Positions 41,957 to 50,576 of a DNA stretch of 64,000 nucleotides are shown here, piece after piece. Position numbers and translations under genes: made by a program. Origin of the DNA: Bog-257 sp963846715 (GTDB taxonomy: Bacteria; Acidobacteriota; Terriglobia; Terriglobales; Acidobacteriaceae); assembly GCA_963846715.1 (NCBI GenBank), contig CAWJXA010000002.1, positions 558,001-622,000 on the forward strand, written 5' to 3'. Under the pieces are notes generated by a model. That model searched no databases and was not told the origin of the DNA. It worked only from the letters and a program-made list of their open reading frames with translations. How positions within the stretch are numbered: position 1 is the first letter of the stretch; each line of letters opens with the position of its first letter.

Positions 41957-42874
41957 TTGCGTATCGTTACCATCGGCGAGATTTTGTGGGACGTAATTGG
42001 CGAGAACGAGTATCTCGGTGGTGCTCCTTTAAACTTTGCCGCCCACGCACAGAAGTTGGGTCATGAAGCCTTCCTGGTGAGCGCGGTCGGTAACGACCGT
42101 CGCGGACGCCGTACTCTCGACCGCCTGCAGGAGTGGAATCTTTCGACCGAGTTTGTGCAGGCACTCGATGGCAAGGAGACAGGAACGGCGCAGGTCGAGC
42201 TCGACCCGGAGGGAAAGCCCACATTTCGAATTGTGCGACCTGCGGCCTACGATTTTGTGAGTCTTTCCGATGACCAGCTACGCTGCATTAGCCAGTTGAA
42301 TCCAGACTGGATTTACTTTGGCACGCTTTATCACATGTCCTCACAAGCGCTCGATTCGACGCTTAAGTTGCTTCACGCCGCACCCTCCGCCCGTCACTTT
42401 TACGACGTCAACCTGCGTGAAGGCAACTGGAGCCTTGCCTTGGTAGAGCAATTGTCGTCGCATGCCAATGTCATAAAACTAAGCGACAGCGAGGCGGAAT
42501 TCCTGGATGGGTTGCTGAACGCGGGCGAGCAGGAGGGGTCGGTGGAATACCTCTGTCGACGTTGGAAGGAGAGGTACAGCTGCGACATGGTTTGTGTAAC
42601 TTTGGGCGAGCGCGGGTGCGCAATCATGGACGGAGCCGAATACAAGGAGAGTACGGGCTATAAAATACAAGTGGCCGACTCGGTCGGCGCCGGAGACGCT
42701 TTCGCTGCGGCATTGCTGCACGGCCTGGAACAGCACTGGAACGCTGCGCGCCTTGGTTGCTTTGCGAATGCTGTGGGCGCGCTGGTCGCAAGCCGGCCCG
42801 GTGCAACGCCCAGATGGAACGTCAATGAGTGCTGGCCGATGCTAGGCGAGAGGTTCACGACAAAAGGGTCGTGA
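41957..42874 (+). CDS. PfkB-family sugar kinase, fructokinase-like
   Basis: The 305 residues start at TTG, with AGGAGG 8 nt before it. VTIGEILWDVIGENEYLGGAPLNFAAHAQKLG is the N-terminal substrate-binding region (GGAPxNxA is typical of fructokinases), and DSVGAGDAFAAALLHGLE is the PfkB signature 2 with the catalytic aspartate and anion hole. It should phosphorylate a free sugar, most likely fructose, with ATP. The neighbours do not name the pathway. Convergent with the large Ser/Thr kinase gene. Confidence 0.88.
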   Translation: MRIVTIGEILWDVIGENEYLGGAPLNFAAHAQKLGHEAFLVSAVGNDRRGRRTLDRLQEWNLSTEFVQALDGKETGTAQVELDPEGKPTFRIVRPAAYDFVSLSDDQLRCISQLNPDWIYFGTLYHMSSQALDSTLKLLHAAPSARHFYDVNLREGNWSLALVEQLSSHANVIKLSDSEAEFLDGLLNAGEQEGSVEYLCRRWKERYSCDMVCVTLGERGCAIMDGAEYKESTGYKIQVADSVGAGDAFAAALLHGLEQHWNAARLGCFANAVGALVASRPGATPRWNVNECWPMLGERFTTKGS

Positions 42875-42958
42875 CCGAGCGTAGATGCATCCCACGGACG
42901 AGCAAAGTTGGGTAGATTGTGTTCCAGAACGGCTAAAGCTCGACGCAAGCCCTTCAGC

Positions 42959-45724
42959 TTATTGCGGCTGTTGCTGGGTCAGTAGCACCACATCATCGTT
43001 CGATCTACCCCGCGCCACTGCCAGCTTCTTGTTTTTCCAGTCGTAATCGAATCCGTATATGCGCAAGTCATCAAAATTAGTCACAAGAGTACCAGACGCA
43101 CTTCCAATCGGCTGCGAAATCAAATTGGAAACGCCCTTGTTATTGACAACATAGTAGAGGGACTGTCCATCGCCGGAATACTGGAGGTTGGGAGAAAAAA
43201 TGAAACGGCTCGGCGCGAAGGTCTTGACAGGTAATCCTCCCTGCGCTGGGATAATGTCGATCATGGTCTTGTAGTTAACGCCCGTGCCGGAAGCCGTGAG
43301 CGCGGCGATTTGGCTTCCATCGGGAGAGATTGCCGCAACACTGACGAACTTGTCACTCAGCTGCTTGGAGTCTCCACCAGCAAGTGGCAACCGCATCAGC
43401 ATCTGTTTGCCCTTTTGCAAGCTGGTATAGATGAAATACTTACTGTCGGGGGAGCAAACGGCATTCTGGTCTACCTTTCCGCTGGTGAGTACGGTTGCGT
43501 TGCCGCTCTGCAAGTCAAGACGCCAAATGTTGATGGCCTTAGTCTGTTTATTGGCCATGAAAAAAAGAGCGTGCGCGCCATCCGCACAAACTGACAAGCC
43601 ACCCATGGGCAAGCGTTCCTTGTAGATCACGTTGCGGTTGCTGCCGTCGGCGTTCATCACAGCGATGTGACTGTCGTAGTCCATGGCCAGCAACCGTCCG
43701 TCGGGCAGCCAACCGACATTGATGTCCCCGTGATTATCGACCTCTTTGGCGCTGGAGCCGGAAGTTGGATCAGAGTCTATGGTGTACACACCAGCTTGGG
43801 GAGTCACTTGGATGGCAATCAACTGCTCCCCATTCCGGGTCACGCCGAGCGTGAGATTGCTGTAGACGTTAAGATCGTTCGTTATGCGATGGATCTTTTG
43901 TCCAGCAAGAGAGATTTCTCCGATCTGTCCGTTCCAGTCGCTGGAAATATCGTGGAAGATAAGGACCAGGTGGCGCCCGTCGGGCATCCAAGTGGGCTTC
44001 TGTAGAAGTGCAGATCCTGCGTAGACGGTCTTTTCTTTTCCGGTCGTGGGATTGAGAACCACGATTCTGCCGAGATTTTGACTGCCAGGATCCAGCACTG
44101 CAGCAGCGATAGACTTGCCATCCATGGACCATGCAGGATCGGAATATCCAGGCAAAGGAAGCGATGCAAGGACCCGTTCCCCGCTACCATCGGCATTAGC
44201 AGCGATGAGCTTGGAAGTGGCTTCGGAAGAACTGTTGCGCAAATAGACCATCTGTTGGCCATCCGGCGAAAAGCTGACGGCGCTGTCCACATCCTCGACC
44301 AGTTTGCGCGGTGTGCCCCCGAGAACCGGAACCTGGTAAAGAAACCCTACACCGGGCCTGTCAGGCTCAATCCTCACGACGTACAAAAAGTCACCATTCG
44401 GTGTAAACGTGAGTCCGGTGTAGCGGACCTCCGCGGGCAGCATGATCTGAGTATTACTACCGGTCGCGACGTGGCGCATCCACAGGCTCTGCTGGCCGCT
44501 TCCCTCATCGTTCACGTTCACGACATATTTTCCATCCGGAGAGATGGTGGCCAGCATTGCCTTGCCAGAGTTGGTGATCTTTTCCATGCTCATGTTCTGG
44601 AAGGGCACAGGGCCGGAGTCGCCGAGCCACCGCGAGAACCACGTGTAAATGCCGTACAATCCCGCGACAAGCATGGCGAGACTGAGAACAAGCACGAGGC
44701 CAGCGCCGCTCTTGTGACGCTTGGCGGCGTCGAGGATCACCGCACTGCTGCTGGTTCGCAGTGTCGGATTTTCGTTGCGAGCAGCGGGATGATACGTTGG
44801 CGCTGCGGCGATTCCTGTCGAAGAATGACCGCTGCTGTCCCGCTTGAGGCGCTTCAGGTCGCTGCGTATTTCGGCTGCACTCTGGTAGCGCAGGTCTGCG
44901 TCCTTTTCCAGCGCCTTGGAGATAATCTCCTCCAACTTAGCAGGCACCAGGGGATTCAGGTCGATTGATGATCGAGGGTTGCGGTCGAGAATTCCCTGGA
45001 AAACCACTGCGGAGGTGTTGCCTTCAAACGGAAGCCGTCCCGTCGCCATCTCGTAAAAGATCGCGCCTAGAGAAAACAAGTCGCTGCGTCCGTCCAGTTC
45101 TTCTCCCCGGGCCTGTTCAGGAGACATATAGGCGATGGTGCCCACCGCAGTACCCGGCATCGTCAAGTGGGTTGGCGCAACCGTGACGGCTTCCCCAGCT
45201 ACGGTCTCCACCGCCGAGCGCCGATCGTAGGTAAGTTTTGCCAACCCAAAATCCAGAATCTTCGCCTGCCCCCGAGTCGTGAGGAAGATGTTGCCCGGCT
45301 TCAAGTCGCGATGCACGATGCCCTTGCTGTGAGCGACGTCGAGAGCGTCAGTAATCTGAACGCCAATATCAATAATCTTGTCCACCGAGAGCGGATGGCC
45401 GTTGATCTTCTCGTTCAGGCTTAGGCCTTCGAGCAACTCCATGGCGATGAAGTGCTGGCCATCGCACTCCTCAATGGCATAAATGGTGCAAATGTTGGGA
45501 TGATTCAAAGCCGAGGCGGCACGTGCCTCCTGCTGGAAACGTTCCAGAGCAAACTTGTCCTGCTCGAAGTCCTTAGAAAGAAACTTCAGCGCTACGTGGC
45601 GGGCGAGCCGAGTATCCTCAGCTTCGTAAACTACGCCCATGCCGCCGGCGCCCAGTTTTGCAAGAATTTTGTAATGAAGGATGCTGATCCCGACCAGGTT
45701 ATCCAAGCTCAAATCTCCAGACAA
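42959..45724 (-). CDS. Transmembrane Ser/Thr protein kinase with beta-propeller sensor
   Basis: The 921-residue protein has an N-terminal Hanks-type kinase (P-loop LGAGGMGVVYEAED, lysine VALKFLS, catalytic IVHRDLKPGN, DFGLAKL, and SPEQARGEELDGRSDLFSLG), a juxtamembrane linker and one helix near residues 345-365. An outer part of about 550 residues is made of WD40-like/TolB repeats (SPDGKYVVNVNDEGSGQQSLW, SPDGQQMVYLRN, SPDSKYFIYTSL). All kinase residues are intact. This architecture is common in Acidobacteria; it should sense an extracytoplasmic signal and phosphorylate cytosolic proteins. The start is a TTG; a second TTG six codons later has GGAG 8 nt before it. Confidence 0.92.
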   Translation of the reverse strand: MSGDLSLDNLVGISILHYKILAKLGAGGMGVVYEAEDTRLARHVALKFLSKDFEQDKFALERFQQEARAASALNHPNICTIYAIEECDGQHFIAMELLEGLSLNEKINGHPLSVDKIIDIGVQITDALDVAHSKGIVHRDLKPGNIFLTTRGQAKILDFGLAKLTYDRRSAVETVAGEAVTVAPTHLTMPGTAVGTIAYMSPEQARGEELDGRSDLFSLGAIFYEMATGRLPFEGNTSAVVFQGILDRNPRSSIDLNPLVPAKLEEIISKALEKDADLRYQSAAEIRSDLKRLKRDSSGHSSTGIAAAPTYHPAARNENPTLRTSSSAVILDAAKRHKSGAGLVLVLSLAMLVAGLYGIYTWFSRWLGDSGPVPFQNMSMEKITNSGKAMLATISPDGKYVVNVNDEGSGQQSLWMRHVATGSNTQIMLPAEVRYTGLTFTPNGDFLYVVRIEPDRPGVGFLYQVPVLGGTPRKLVEDVDSAVSFSPDGQQMVYLRNSSSEATSKLIAANADGSGERVLASLPLPGYSDPAWSMDGKSIAAAVLDPGSQNLGRIVVLNPTTGKEKTVYAGSALLQKPTWMPDGRHLVLIFHDISSDWNGQIGEISLAGQKIHRITNDLNVYSNLTLGVTRNGEQLIAIQVTPQAGVYTIDSDPTSGSSAKEVDNHGDINVGWLPDGRLLAMDYDSHIAVMNADGSNRNVIYKERLPMGGLSVCADGAHALFFMANKQTKAINIWRLDLQSGNATVLTSGKVDQNAVCSPDSKYFIYTSLQKGKQMLMRLPLAGGDSKQLSDKFVSVAAISPDGSQIAALTASGTGVNYKTMIDIIPAQGGLPVKTFAPSRFIFSPNLQYSGDGQSLYYVVNNKGVSNLISQPIGSASGTLVTNFDDLRIYGFDYDWKNKKLAVARGRSNDDVVLLTQQQPQ

Positions 45725-45792
45725 CTTGACTCTATTGTGCCGTGCGTTGAGACGTCAAGAAAGGCTAAAGCTTCGGACGCCGCGTTAAAGCC

Positions 45793-45816
45793 GTCACGTC
45801 ACAAAGGTGATGTGAC
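45793..45816. promoter_or_regulatory. 24-bp inverted repeat, candidate operator
   Basis: Arms GTCACGTCAC and GTGATGTGAC (9 of 10 positions complementary) flank AAAG. The site ends 8 nt before the -35-like TTGCGC, a good position for a transcription factor acting on the plus-strand promoter, and lies 69 bp upstream of the kinase start on the other strand. Confidence 0.5.
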
Positions 45817-45824
45817 CGCTGTGC

Positions 45825-45852
45825 TTGCGCTGCGTGCCGGCCGCACTACACT
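45825..45852 (+). promoter_or_regulatory. Candidate sigma70-like promoter
   Basis: TTGCGC (45825-45830) and TACACT (45847-45852) are spaced 16 bp apart. Transcription would start near 45860, giving a leader of about 195 nt before the YbaK-type gene. Confidence 0.4.
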
Positions 45853-45894
45853 GGGGCTATAAGAGGGTCGACCGACCGCAAGGAGGTAACCCAC

Positions 45895-45963
45895 CTGACT
45901 AAAACCCTTCTCAAGCAATCGCGAGCGATATCGCGCACCCTGCGACAACGACAGGGCAAGTGA
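45895..45963 (+). CDS. Possible 22-residue leader peptide with CTG start
   Basis: A perfect AGGAGG (45881-45886) lies 8 nt before CTG at 45895. From there 22 codons read MTKTLLKQSRAISRTLRQRQ plus GK and stop at TGA. The peptide is strongly basic. CTG starts are rare, so this is tentative; the strong Shine-Dalgarno sequence in an otherwise untranslated leader is the main reason to list it. It precedes a stem (AGAGGC/GCCTCT) and the YbaK-type gene. Confidence 0.25.
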   Translation: MTKTLLKQSRAISRTLRQRQGK

Positions 45964-46053
45964 AAGAGGCCTCAATGATGCCTCTGAGGTGCTCGATGGC
46001 ATCTACCTTATCTTCCGGGCCGTTGGCCCGCATAACGCTGCGAGGAGTTCGAT

Positions 46054-46542
46054 ATGCCCTTCACCAAAGTCAAAGCCTTCCTCGACGGCCATGAAGTGAG
46101 ATACGTCGTGATCTCCCACTCCAAGGCTTATACCGCCCAAGGTATTGCCGCCGTCTCGCATATCTCGGGCAAATTCTTGGCCAAGACCGTAATCGTGAAA
46201 CTCGACGGTGCCCTCGCCATGGCGGTGCTCCCGGCCTCGTACCAGGTGGACCTCTCCGCCTTGAAGAGAGCAATTGGCGTCAGAGACGCAGAACTCGCTG
46301 GCGAGCGCGAGTTCAAGCAGCACTTCCCCGATTGCGAGACTGGAGCAATGCCTCCATTCGGCAACTTATACGGTATCCCGGTGTATGTAGATGAGACCCT
46401 GACCGAAGACGACGAGATTGCCTTCAATGCGGGCTCGCATTATGAGTTGATCAGGATGACGTATTCCGATTTCGACAGGCTGGTGCGGCCCGAGGTCCTG
46501 AACTTTTCATCGGCACGAAACACCGAGTACCAGATGGCTTGA
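46054..46542 (+). CDS. YbaK/aminoacyl-tRNA deacylase domain protein
   Basis: The 162 residues match the YbaK/ProX fold, which hydrolyses mischarged aminoacyl-tRNAs: VKAFLDGHEVRYVVISHS at the start, GKFLAKTVIVKLDGALAMAVLPA with the conserved lysine, CETGAMPPFGNLYGIPVYVDETL (the G-x-x-P-P-F/G segment typical of the family) and FNAGSHYELIRMTYSDFDRLV. The start has GAGGAG upstream. It stands alone, with a long structured leader and a strong terminator behind it. Which tRNA it edits is unknown. Confidence 0.85.
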   Translation: MPFTKVKAFLDGHEVRYVVISHSKAYTAQGIAAVSHISGKFLAKTVIVKLDGALAMAVLPASYQVDLSALKRAIGVRDAELAGEREFKQHFPDCETGAMPPFGNLYGIPVYVDETLTEDDEIAFNAGSHYELIRMTYSDFDRLVRPEVLNFSSARNTEYQMA

Positions 46543-46568
46543 GCCGGCCCTCGAGGGTCTGCGCAAAT

Positions 46569-46596
46569 GATAAAGCCCGCTAACGTGGGCTTTATC
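46569..46596. terminator. Strong bidirectional terminator
   Basis: A perfect 10-bp stem GATAAAGCCC/GGGCTTTATC with an 8-nt loop lies between the convergent YbaK-type and protease genes. Its A/T-rich outer arm pairs give U-rich ends in both directions, so it can serve both transcripts. Confidence 0.85.
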
Positions 46597-46617
46597 GTCT
46601 TCATCCGTATTGCGCAA

Positions 46618-48252
46618 CTACCGTTTTACTGATTGCGGTTCGGGAGTATCTTCCTGTTGGGCAGTTAGCCGGGCATTATTGCGTTGCGCGATTGTGCGCT
46701 TGGCATTATCCGCCAACTGCTTCGCCTGCGGGAGCAGTTCCAACGCTTTGCTCACCGCCGGATCGCTTTCGGCGTGGGCCTTCATACCTTCCTGCTGACC
46801 AAATTCGTTAATGAAAAGCTCAGCCTTGATGTTGGATTTTATCCAATCGCTGTTCTCAGCCAAGTCTGCCTCGGTGAACTGCGTCTTCTGTTCATCCAGG
46901 AACTTGCGGAATTCCTGCATCACCGCGTCGTCAACTTCGAACTGCTTAGTGACTTTGTGGTTGATCACGTAGTGCTTGGCGAAATTGAAGAAAGTGTACT
47001 TCTCCAGCAGGGTGTCTTGGAACTTGTTCGTCTTAATCGGCGGAATCTTTACGTCGGGCGTGATGCCACCGCCGCCGTAGACCGTGCGACCACTATCCGT
47101 CATTTTAACTTCGTGATTGGCGTTGCTGGCGTCGTTATCGCGATCGTTGTAGTAGTAATCGTAAAGCGAGATGCTGCTGTAATCGCGTTGGATCAAACGG
47201 CCGCTCGGGGTGTAATACTTCGCCGTCGTCAGCGCCAGACCGGTATTTTCCGAAAGCGGATACACGGTCTGCACCAGACCTTTGCCGAACGTCGTTTCGC
47301 CGACGATGAGACCGCGATCATGATCCTGAATCGCGCCTGCTACGATCTCCGCAGCTGAGGCCGTTCCCCGGTTCACCAGTACCACTAGCGGATAATCCTT
47401 GCCGCCGTTGCCGTGAGTCGCTTTGTAAACCTTCTCCGCCGAAGCGCGCCCATGATGCGAGACAATAACTTGCCCCTTCTTCAGAAACTGGTCAGCCACG
47501 CCAACACCCTCGCTTAGCAAGCCACCAGGGTTCTGGCGGAGGTCGAGGATCAAGCCGTGAATGTCGCCCAACTCGTCCAGGGCGTCGCGGACTTCTTTCT
47601 CCGTGGTCTCCTGGAATCCCGAAACGTGGATGTAACCGATACCTGGACGGATCATGAAGTGCACGTCAACGCTGTAGCGTGGAATCTCGTCGCGCACCAC
47701 GGTAAAGTCGAGCGGCTTCTCTGAGCCTTCCCGAAGGACTGTGATCTTAACCGCAGTTCCCTTCGGTCCTTTCAACAACTCCGCAACATCGCTGGTGCTC
47801 ATGTTATCGGTGGGTTTGCCGTCAACGGCAATAATGACGTCACCCGGTCGAATGCCGGCTCGATAGGCGGGAGCGCCGGTGAAAGGCGCGATCACGATGA
47901 CTTTGTTATTACGAGGACCGACCTGCATGCCCACGCCGTAGTACTTGCCACGCTGCTCCTCACGCAGCGCCGCATACGACTTGGGATCGAAGAAATTAGA
48001 GTGGGGATCAAGCACGCGCAGCATACCCGGAATCGCCCCGTTGTAGATCGCTTTGTCAGGGTTGACGGGCTCGGCATAGTTCTGCTGGACGACTTCGTAT
48101 ACCTGAGTAAAGCTACGCAGGCTGTCACGGATGTCGGTGTCGCCAGAAGTAGCAGTAGAGGCAAGACGTTGGCCAAAAACCACGCCTGCACAACCGCAAG
48201 CCAGAATGATGCCGAGGACGATAATAGCGGAGCGACGCGGACTGCTTGCCAT
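46618..48252 (-). CDS. S41-family C-terminal processing peptidase
   Basis: From the ATG at 48252 (AAGGAA upstream) the protein has a signal anchor (SAIIVLGIILACGCAGVVFG), a helical N-domain, a PDZ domain (KYYGVGMQVGPRNN to GDVIIAVDGKPTDNMSTSDV) and the S41 protease core: DLRQNPGGLLSEGVGVADQF, the nucleophile in GTASAAEIVAGAIQDHDRG, and the general-base lysine in TTFGKGLVQTVYPL. It processes or degrades periplasmic proteins. The C-terminal 170 residues resemble Tsp/CtpA tails. Convergent with the YbaK-type gene. Confidence 0.93.
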   Translation of the reverse strand: MASSPRRSAIIVLGIILACGCAGVVFGQRLASTATSGDTDIRDSLRSFTQVYEVVQQNYAEPVNPDKAIYNGAIPGMLRVLDPHSNFFDPKSYAALREEQRGKYYGVGMQVGPRNNKVIVIAPFTGAPAYRAGIRPGDVIIAVDGKPTDNMSTSDVAELLKGPKGTAVKITVLREGSEKPLDFTVVRDEIPRYSVDVHFMIRPGIGYIHVSGFQETTEKEVRDALDELGDIHGLILDLRQNPGGLLSEGVGVADQFLKKGQVIVSHHGRASAEKVYKATHGNGGKDYPLVVLVNRGTASAAEIVAGAIQDHDRGLIVGETTFGKGLVQTVYPLSENTGLALTTAKYYTPSGRLIQRDYSSISLYDYYYNDRDNDASNANHEVKMTDSGRTVYGGGGITPDVKIPPIKTNKFQDTLLEKYTFFNFAKHYVINHKVTKQFEVDDAVMQEFRKFLDEQKTQFTEADLAENSDWIKSNIKAELFINEFGQQEGMKAHAESDPAVSKALELLPQAKQLADNAKRTIAQRNNARLTAQQEDTPEPQSVKR

Positions 48253-48505
48253 GTATGTTTCCTTCGCTTGGCCGGGATGAATCAAGGTAAGCGCACCGGA
48301 GCGACACTTTGACGCAGTATACCATGCACTTAGAGCACTCTGGGCCAGCCAGAGCAGCCGTTATTTTGGATGCTGGTTCCCACAGAAGGGTGCGAAATCC
48401 ATTTAGTTCCCGCCTTTGTAACAGACGTGGGAGACGTGCCTTGGTGAGCCCGAAATCCGACCGTAATCGTCTAAAGGCTAAATTGCTGGCTCGGCCCGCG
48501 GGCAT

Positions 48506-48511
48506 TATGAT
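48506..48511 (+). promoter_or_regulatory. -10 box directly before tatB (leaderless candidate)
   Basis: TATGAT is separated from the tatB ATG by only 6 nt (GAACTC). A transcript starting 6-7 nt after the box would begin at the start codon. No Shine-Dalgarno sequence is present. Confidence 0.5.
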
Positions 48512-48517
48512 GAACTC

Positions 48518-48904
48518 ATGAATCTTGGCATGCCAGAGATGATCTTCATTTTTCTGCTGGCACTCGTGGTCGTGGGTCCCAAGCGCTTGCCAGGATTGGC
48601 TCGCCAGCTGGGAAAATATATGGCCGAATTCAAACGGGCCAGTAACGAGTTTAAGAATCAGCTCGAAACCGAAATGATGAACATCGAGCTCGATGAACGT
48701 GCCAAAAAGCAAGCTGACAGCGGCGAAACCGGATTCTCTGAAAAGCCCTGGGAACCGATGATCTTGCCTCCACAAAGAGTGGTCAGCAGGGGCAGCACGG
48801 ATGCCCTCGCGCAATCTGAGGTCGAGCCCGAGCCTTTAGGCCTTCCTGCCAATCCATCTATCGACGAACCTTCAGCCCCTGCCAGGTCGGCTCCCGATGC
48901 CTAG
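48518..48904 (+). CDS. tatB: Sec-independent translocase protein TatB/TatA-like
   Basis: The 128-residue protein has an N-out helix at residues 6-20 (PEMIFIFLLALVVVGPKRLPGLARQLGKY), with the conserved glutamate and a GPKRLP hinge, then an amphipathic helix and a long acidic, proline-rich tail. The GPKRLP form and the tail resemble TatB, the substrate-receptor partner of TatC, more than TatA. It overlaps tatC by 8 bp. No second tatA-like gene is in the window, so it might serve both roles. Confidence 0.85.
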   Translation: MNLGMPEMIFIFLLALVVVGPKRLPGLARQLGKYMAEFKRASNEFKNQLETEMMNIELDERAKKQADSGETGFSEKPWEPMILPPQRVVSRGSTDALAQSEVEPEPLGLPANPSIDEPSAPARSAPDA

Positions 48905-49701
48905 TCCCGTCGTAGAAACGGCCCAGAAGCGGGCTTCCGAGGAAATGACCGGCATGAGCTTTCTCGAGCACCTCGAGGAGCTGCGACGCCGGATCATTTA
49001 CAGCTTTCTGTATGTCGTCGGCGGCTTCTGCGTCTGCTGGTGGTATCACGAGCAAATCTTCGCCATCATGCAGAAGCCCATCATGCAGGCGCTGGCGAAC
49101 CACCAGATGGAGCAGAAACTCGTCTACCTGAATCCCACCGACCCCTTCAACATGTACTTGAAGGTTGCGTTTCTCGCAGGTATTTTCGTGGCCTCGCCGT
49201 TCGTGCTCTACCAGGTGTGGGCGTTCATTGCGCCTGGGTTGTACCGCAATGAGCGGCGTTACGTGATGCCGTTCATGTTCAGCACGGTGGGACTATTTCT
49301 GGCGGGTGGCTATTTTGGGTACAAGATGGTTTATCCGGCGGCACTGGATTTTCTGATCGGTTGGAGCGGCCAGTTCAAGCCGATGATCACCATCAGCGAA
49401 TACACCGACTTATTCCTGACCATCATCGCCGGACTAGGACTTGTTTTTGAGATGCCCATTCTGGTGTTCTTCCTGTCGCTGATGGGTATTCTGACGGCGG
49501 GCTGGATGTGGCGCAATTTCCGTTACTCGATTCTCGTGATCTTCATCATCGCCGCTATCATTACGCCTACCACCGACATCATGAACATGTGCATCTTTCG
49601 CCGCTCCCATGATCGTGCTTTACCTCCTGAGTATCGCCATCGCGTGGTTTGTGCATCCGACGCAGCGGAAGAAGCGGGCCGCTAAGGCCGGTACGGAATA
49701 A
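48897..49701 (+). CDS. tatC: Sec-independent translocase protein TatC, frameshifted near the end
   Basis: Six-helix Tat receptor that binds twin-arginine signal peptides. It shows MSFLEHLEELRRRIIYS, LNPTDPFNMYLKVAFLAGIF, FYxxPxL-type ASPFVLYQVWAFIAPGLYRNERR and FEMPILVFFLSLMGIL. After ITPTTDIMNMCIF the written frame goes to RRSHDRALPP and stops at 49685. In the +1 frame the expected ending appears, AAPMIVLYLLSIAIAWFVH with a basic tail, ending at 49701. Removing one T of the TTT at 49596-49598 restores it. TatC is normally intact in growing cells, so a sequence error is the simpler reading. Confidence 0.92.
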
Positions 49702-49760
49702 GAGCTGTTAGTCGCGGATTGAGACGGACCTTTCGGATATCCGGCTACGCCGGTGTTCAT

Positions 49761-49766
49761 TACAAT
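49761..49766 (+). promoter_or_regulatory. -10 box directly before thiG (leaderless candidate)
   Basis: TACAAT is followed after 6 nt (ATCCTC) by the thiG ATG. No ribosome-binding site fits between. The spacing equals that at tatB and cyaY. Confidence 0.5.
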
Positions 49767-49772
49767 ATCCTC

Positions 49773-50543
49773 ATGGACTCATTCATTATTGCAGGCAAGC
49801 AATTTCGCTCGCGGCTGATTGTGGGCACGGGCAAATACAAGTCAGGGCCGGAGACGGCGCGCGCCATAGCGGCTAGCGGCGCCGAAATGGTCACCGTCGC
49901 GGTGCGCCGCGTCAACTTGGATCGCAGCAAGGAGTCGCTGCTCGACTACATCGATCCGCGGCAATATTTCCTGCTACCCAACACAGCCGGGTGCTACACG
50001 GCCGACGACGCCATCCGCACGGCGCGCCTGGGGCGTGAGGTGGGACTGTCCGATTGGGTGAAGGTCGAAGTCATTGGCGATCAGCAGACCCTCTTCCCGG
50101 ACGTGCAAGCCACCATCGAGGCCACTCGCGTGCTGGTTAAAGAAGGCTTCACGGTGCTGCCGTATACCTCTGACGACATCGTGGTTGCCAAACGCCTGAT
50201 TGACGCAGGCGCCAGCGCGGTTATGCCGCTGGGGGCGCCGATCGGCAGCGGCATGGGTATTCAGAACCAGCCCAACATTCGCATCCTCCGAGAAATCATC
50301 ACAGAAGTTCCGTTGATTGTAGATGCCGGCGTGGGCACCGCATCAGATGCAGCCATCGCCATGGAACTCGGAGTGGACGGGGTGCTGATGAATACCGGTA
50401 TCGCCGGCGCCCAAGACCCGGTACTTATGGCTGAAGCCATGAAGAATGCGGTGGTAGGGGGACGCCAGGCGTACCTTGCAGGCCGCGTGCCGAAGAAACT
50501 GTACGCAACCGCAAGCTCTCCGCTGGAAGGCGTGGTGCGCTAG
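49773..50543 (+). CDS. thiG: Thiazole synthase ThiG
   Basis: The 256-residue TIM barrel starts MDSFIIAGKQFRSRLIVGTGKY, continues ASGAEMVTVAVRRVNL, and has WVKVEVIGDQQTLFPD with the Schiff-base lysine and LIVDAGVGTASDAAIAMELGVDGVLMNTGIAGA as the phosphate-binding end. It makes the thiazole phosphate of thiamine from deoxyxylulose phosphate, dehydroglycine and ThiS thiocarboxylate. No other thi gene is close and no TPP riboswitch was seen upstream. The start with a normal N-terminus is 49773; a frame upstream from 49719 adds unrelated residues. Confidence 0.95.
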   Translation: MDSFIIAGKQFRSRLIVGTGKYKSGPETARAIAASGAEMVTVAVRRVNLDRSKESLLDYIDPRQYFLLPNTAGCYTADDAIRTARLGREVGLSDWVKVEVIGDQQTLFPDVQATIEATRVLVKEGFTVLPYTSDDIVVAKRLIDAGASAVMPLGAPIGSGMGIQNQPNIRILREIITEVPLIVDAGVGTASDAAIAMELGVDGVLMNTGIAGAQDPVLMAEAMKNAVVGGRQAYLAGRVPKKLYATASSPLEGVVR

Positions 50544-50564
50544 TTCACCAGTTGCGCCAGCACG

Positions 50565-50570
50565 TATAAT
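50565..50570 (+). promoter_or_regulatory. Consensus -10 box directly before cyaY (leaderless candidate)
   Basis: A perfect TATAAT lies 6 nt (TTCGCC) before the cyaY ATG, only about 20 nt after the thiG stop. No Shine-Dalgarno sequence is present. Confidence 0.55.
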
Positions 50571-50576
50571 TTCGCC

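Larger units (their letters stand above)
45725..46053. other. 329-bp divergent region between kinase and YbaK-type gene
   Basis: The gap has no recognised gene but much structure: a 24-bp dyad (45793-45816), a promoter-like pair (45825-45852), an AGGAGG with a short basic reading frame (45881-45963), and a stem AGAGGC/GCCTCT near 45965-45985, all in order on the plus strand. It must serve the YbaK-type gene on the plus strand and the kinase gene on the minus strand. Confidence 0.55.

Noticed and set aside
48309..48521. Plus-strand frame of 70 codons before tatB
   Set aside because: Arginine-rich, no family likeness, overlaps the tatB start and its -10 box.
49702..49772. TPP riboswitch before thiG
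   Set aside because: The 71 bp between the corrected tatC stop and thiG are too short and lack the CTGAGA-type core; a -10 box next to the ATG fits better.
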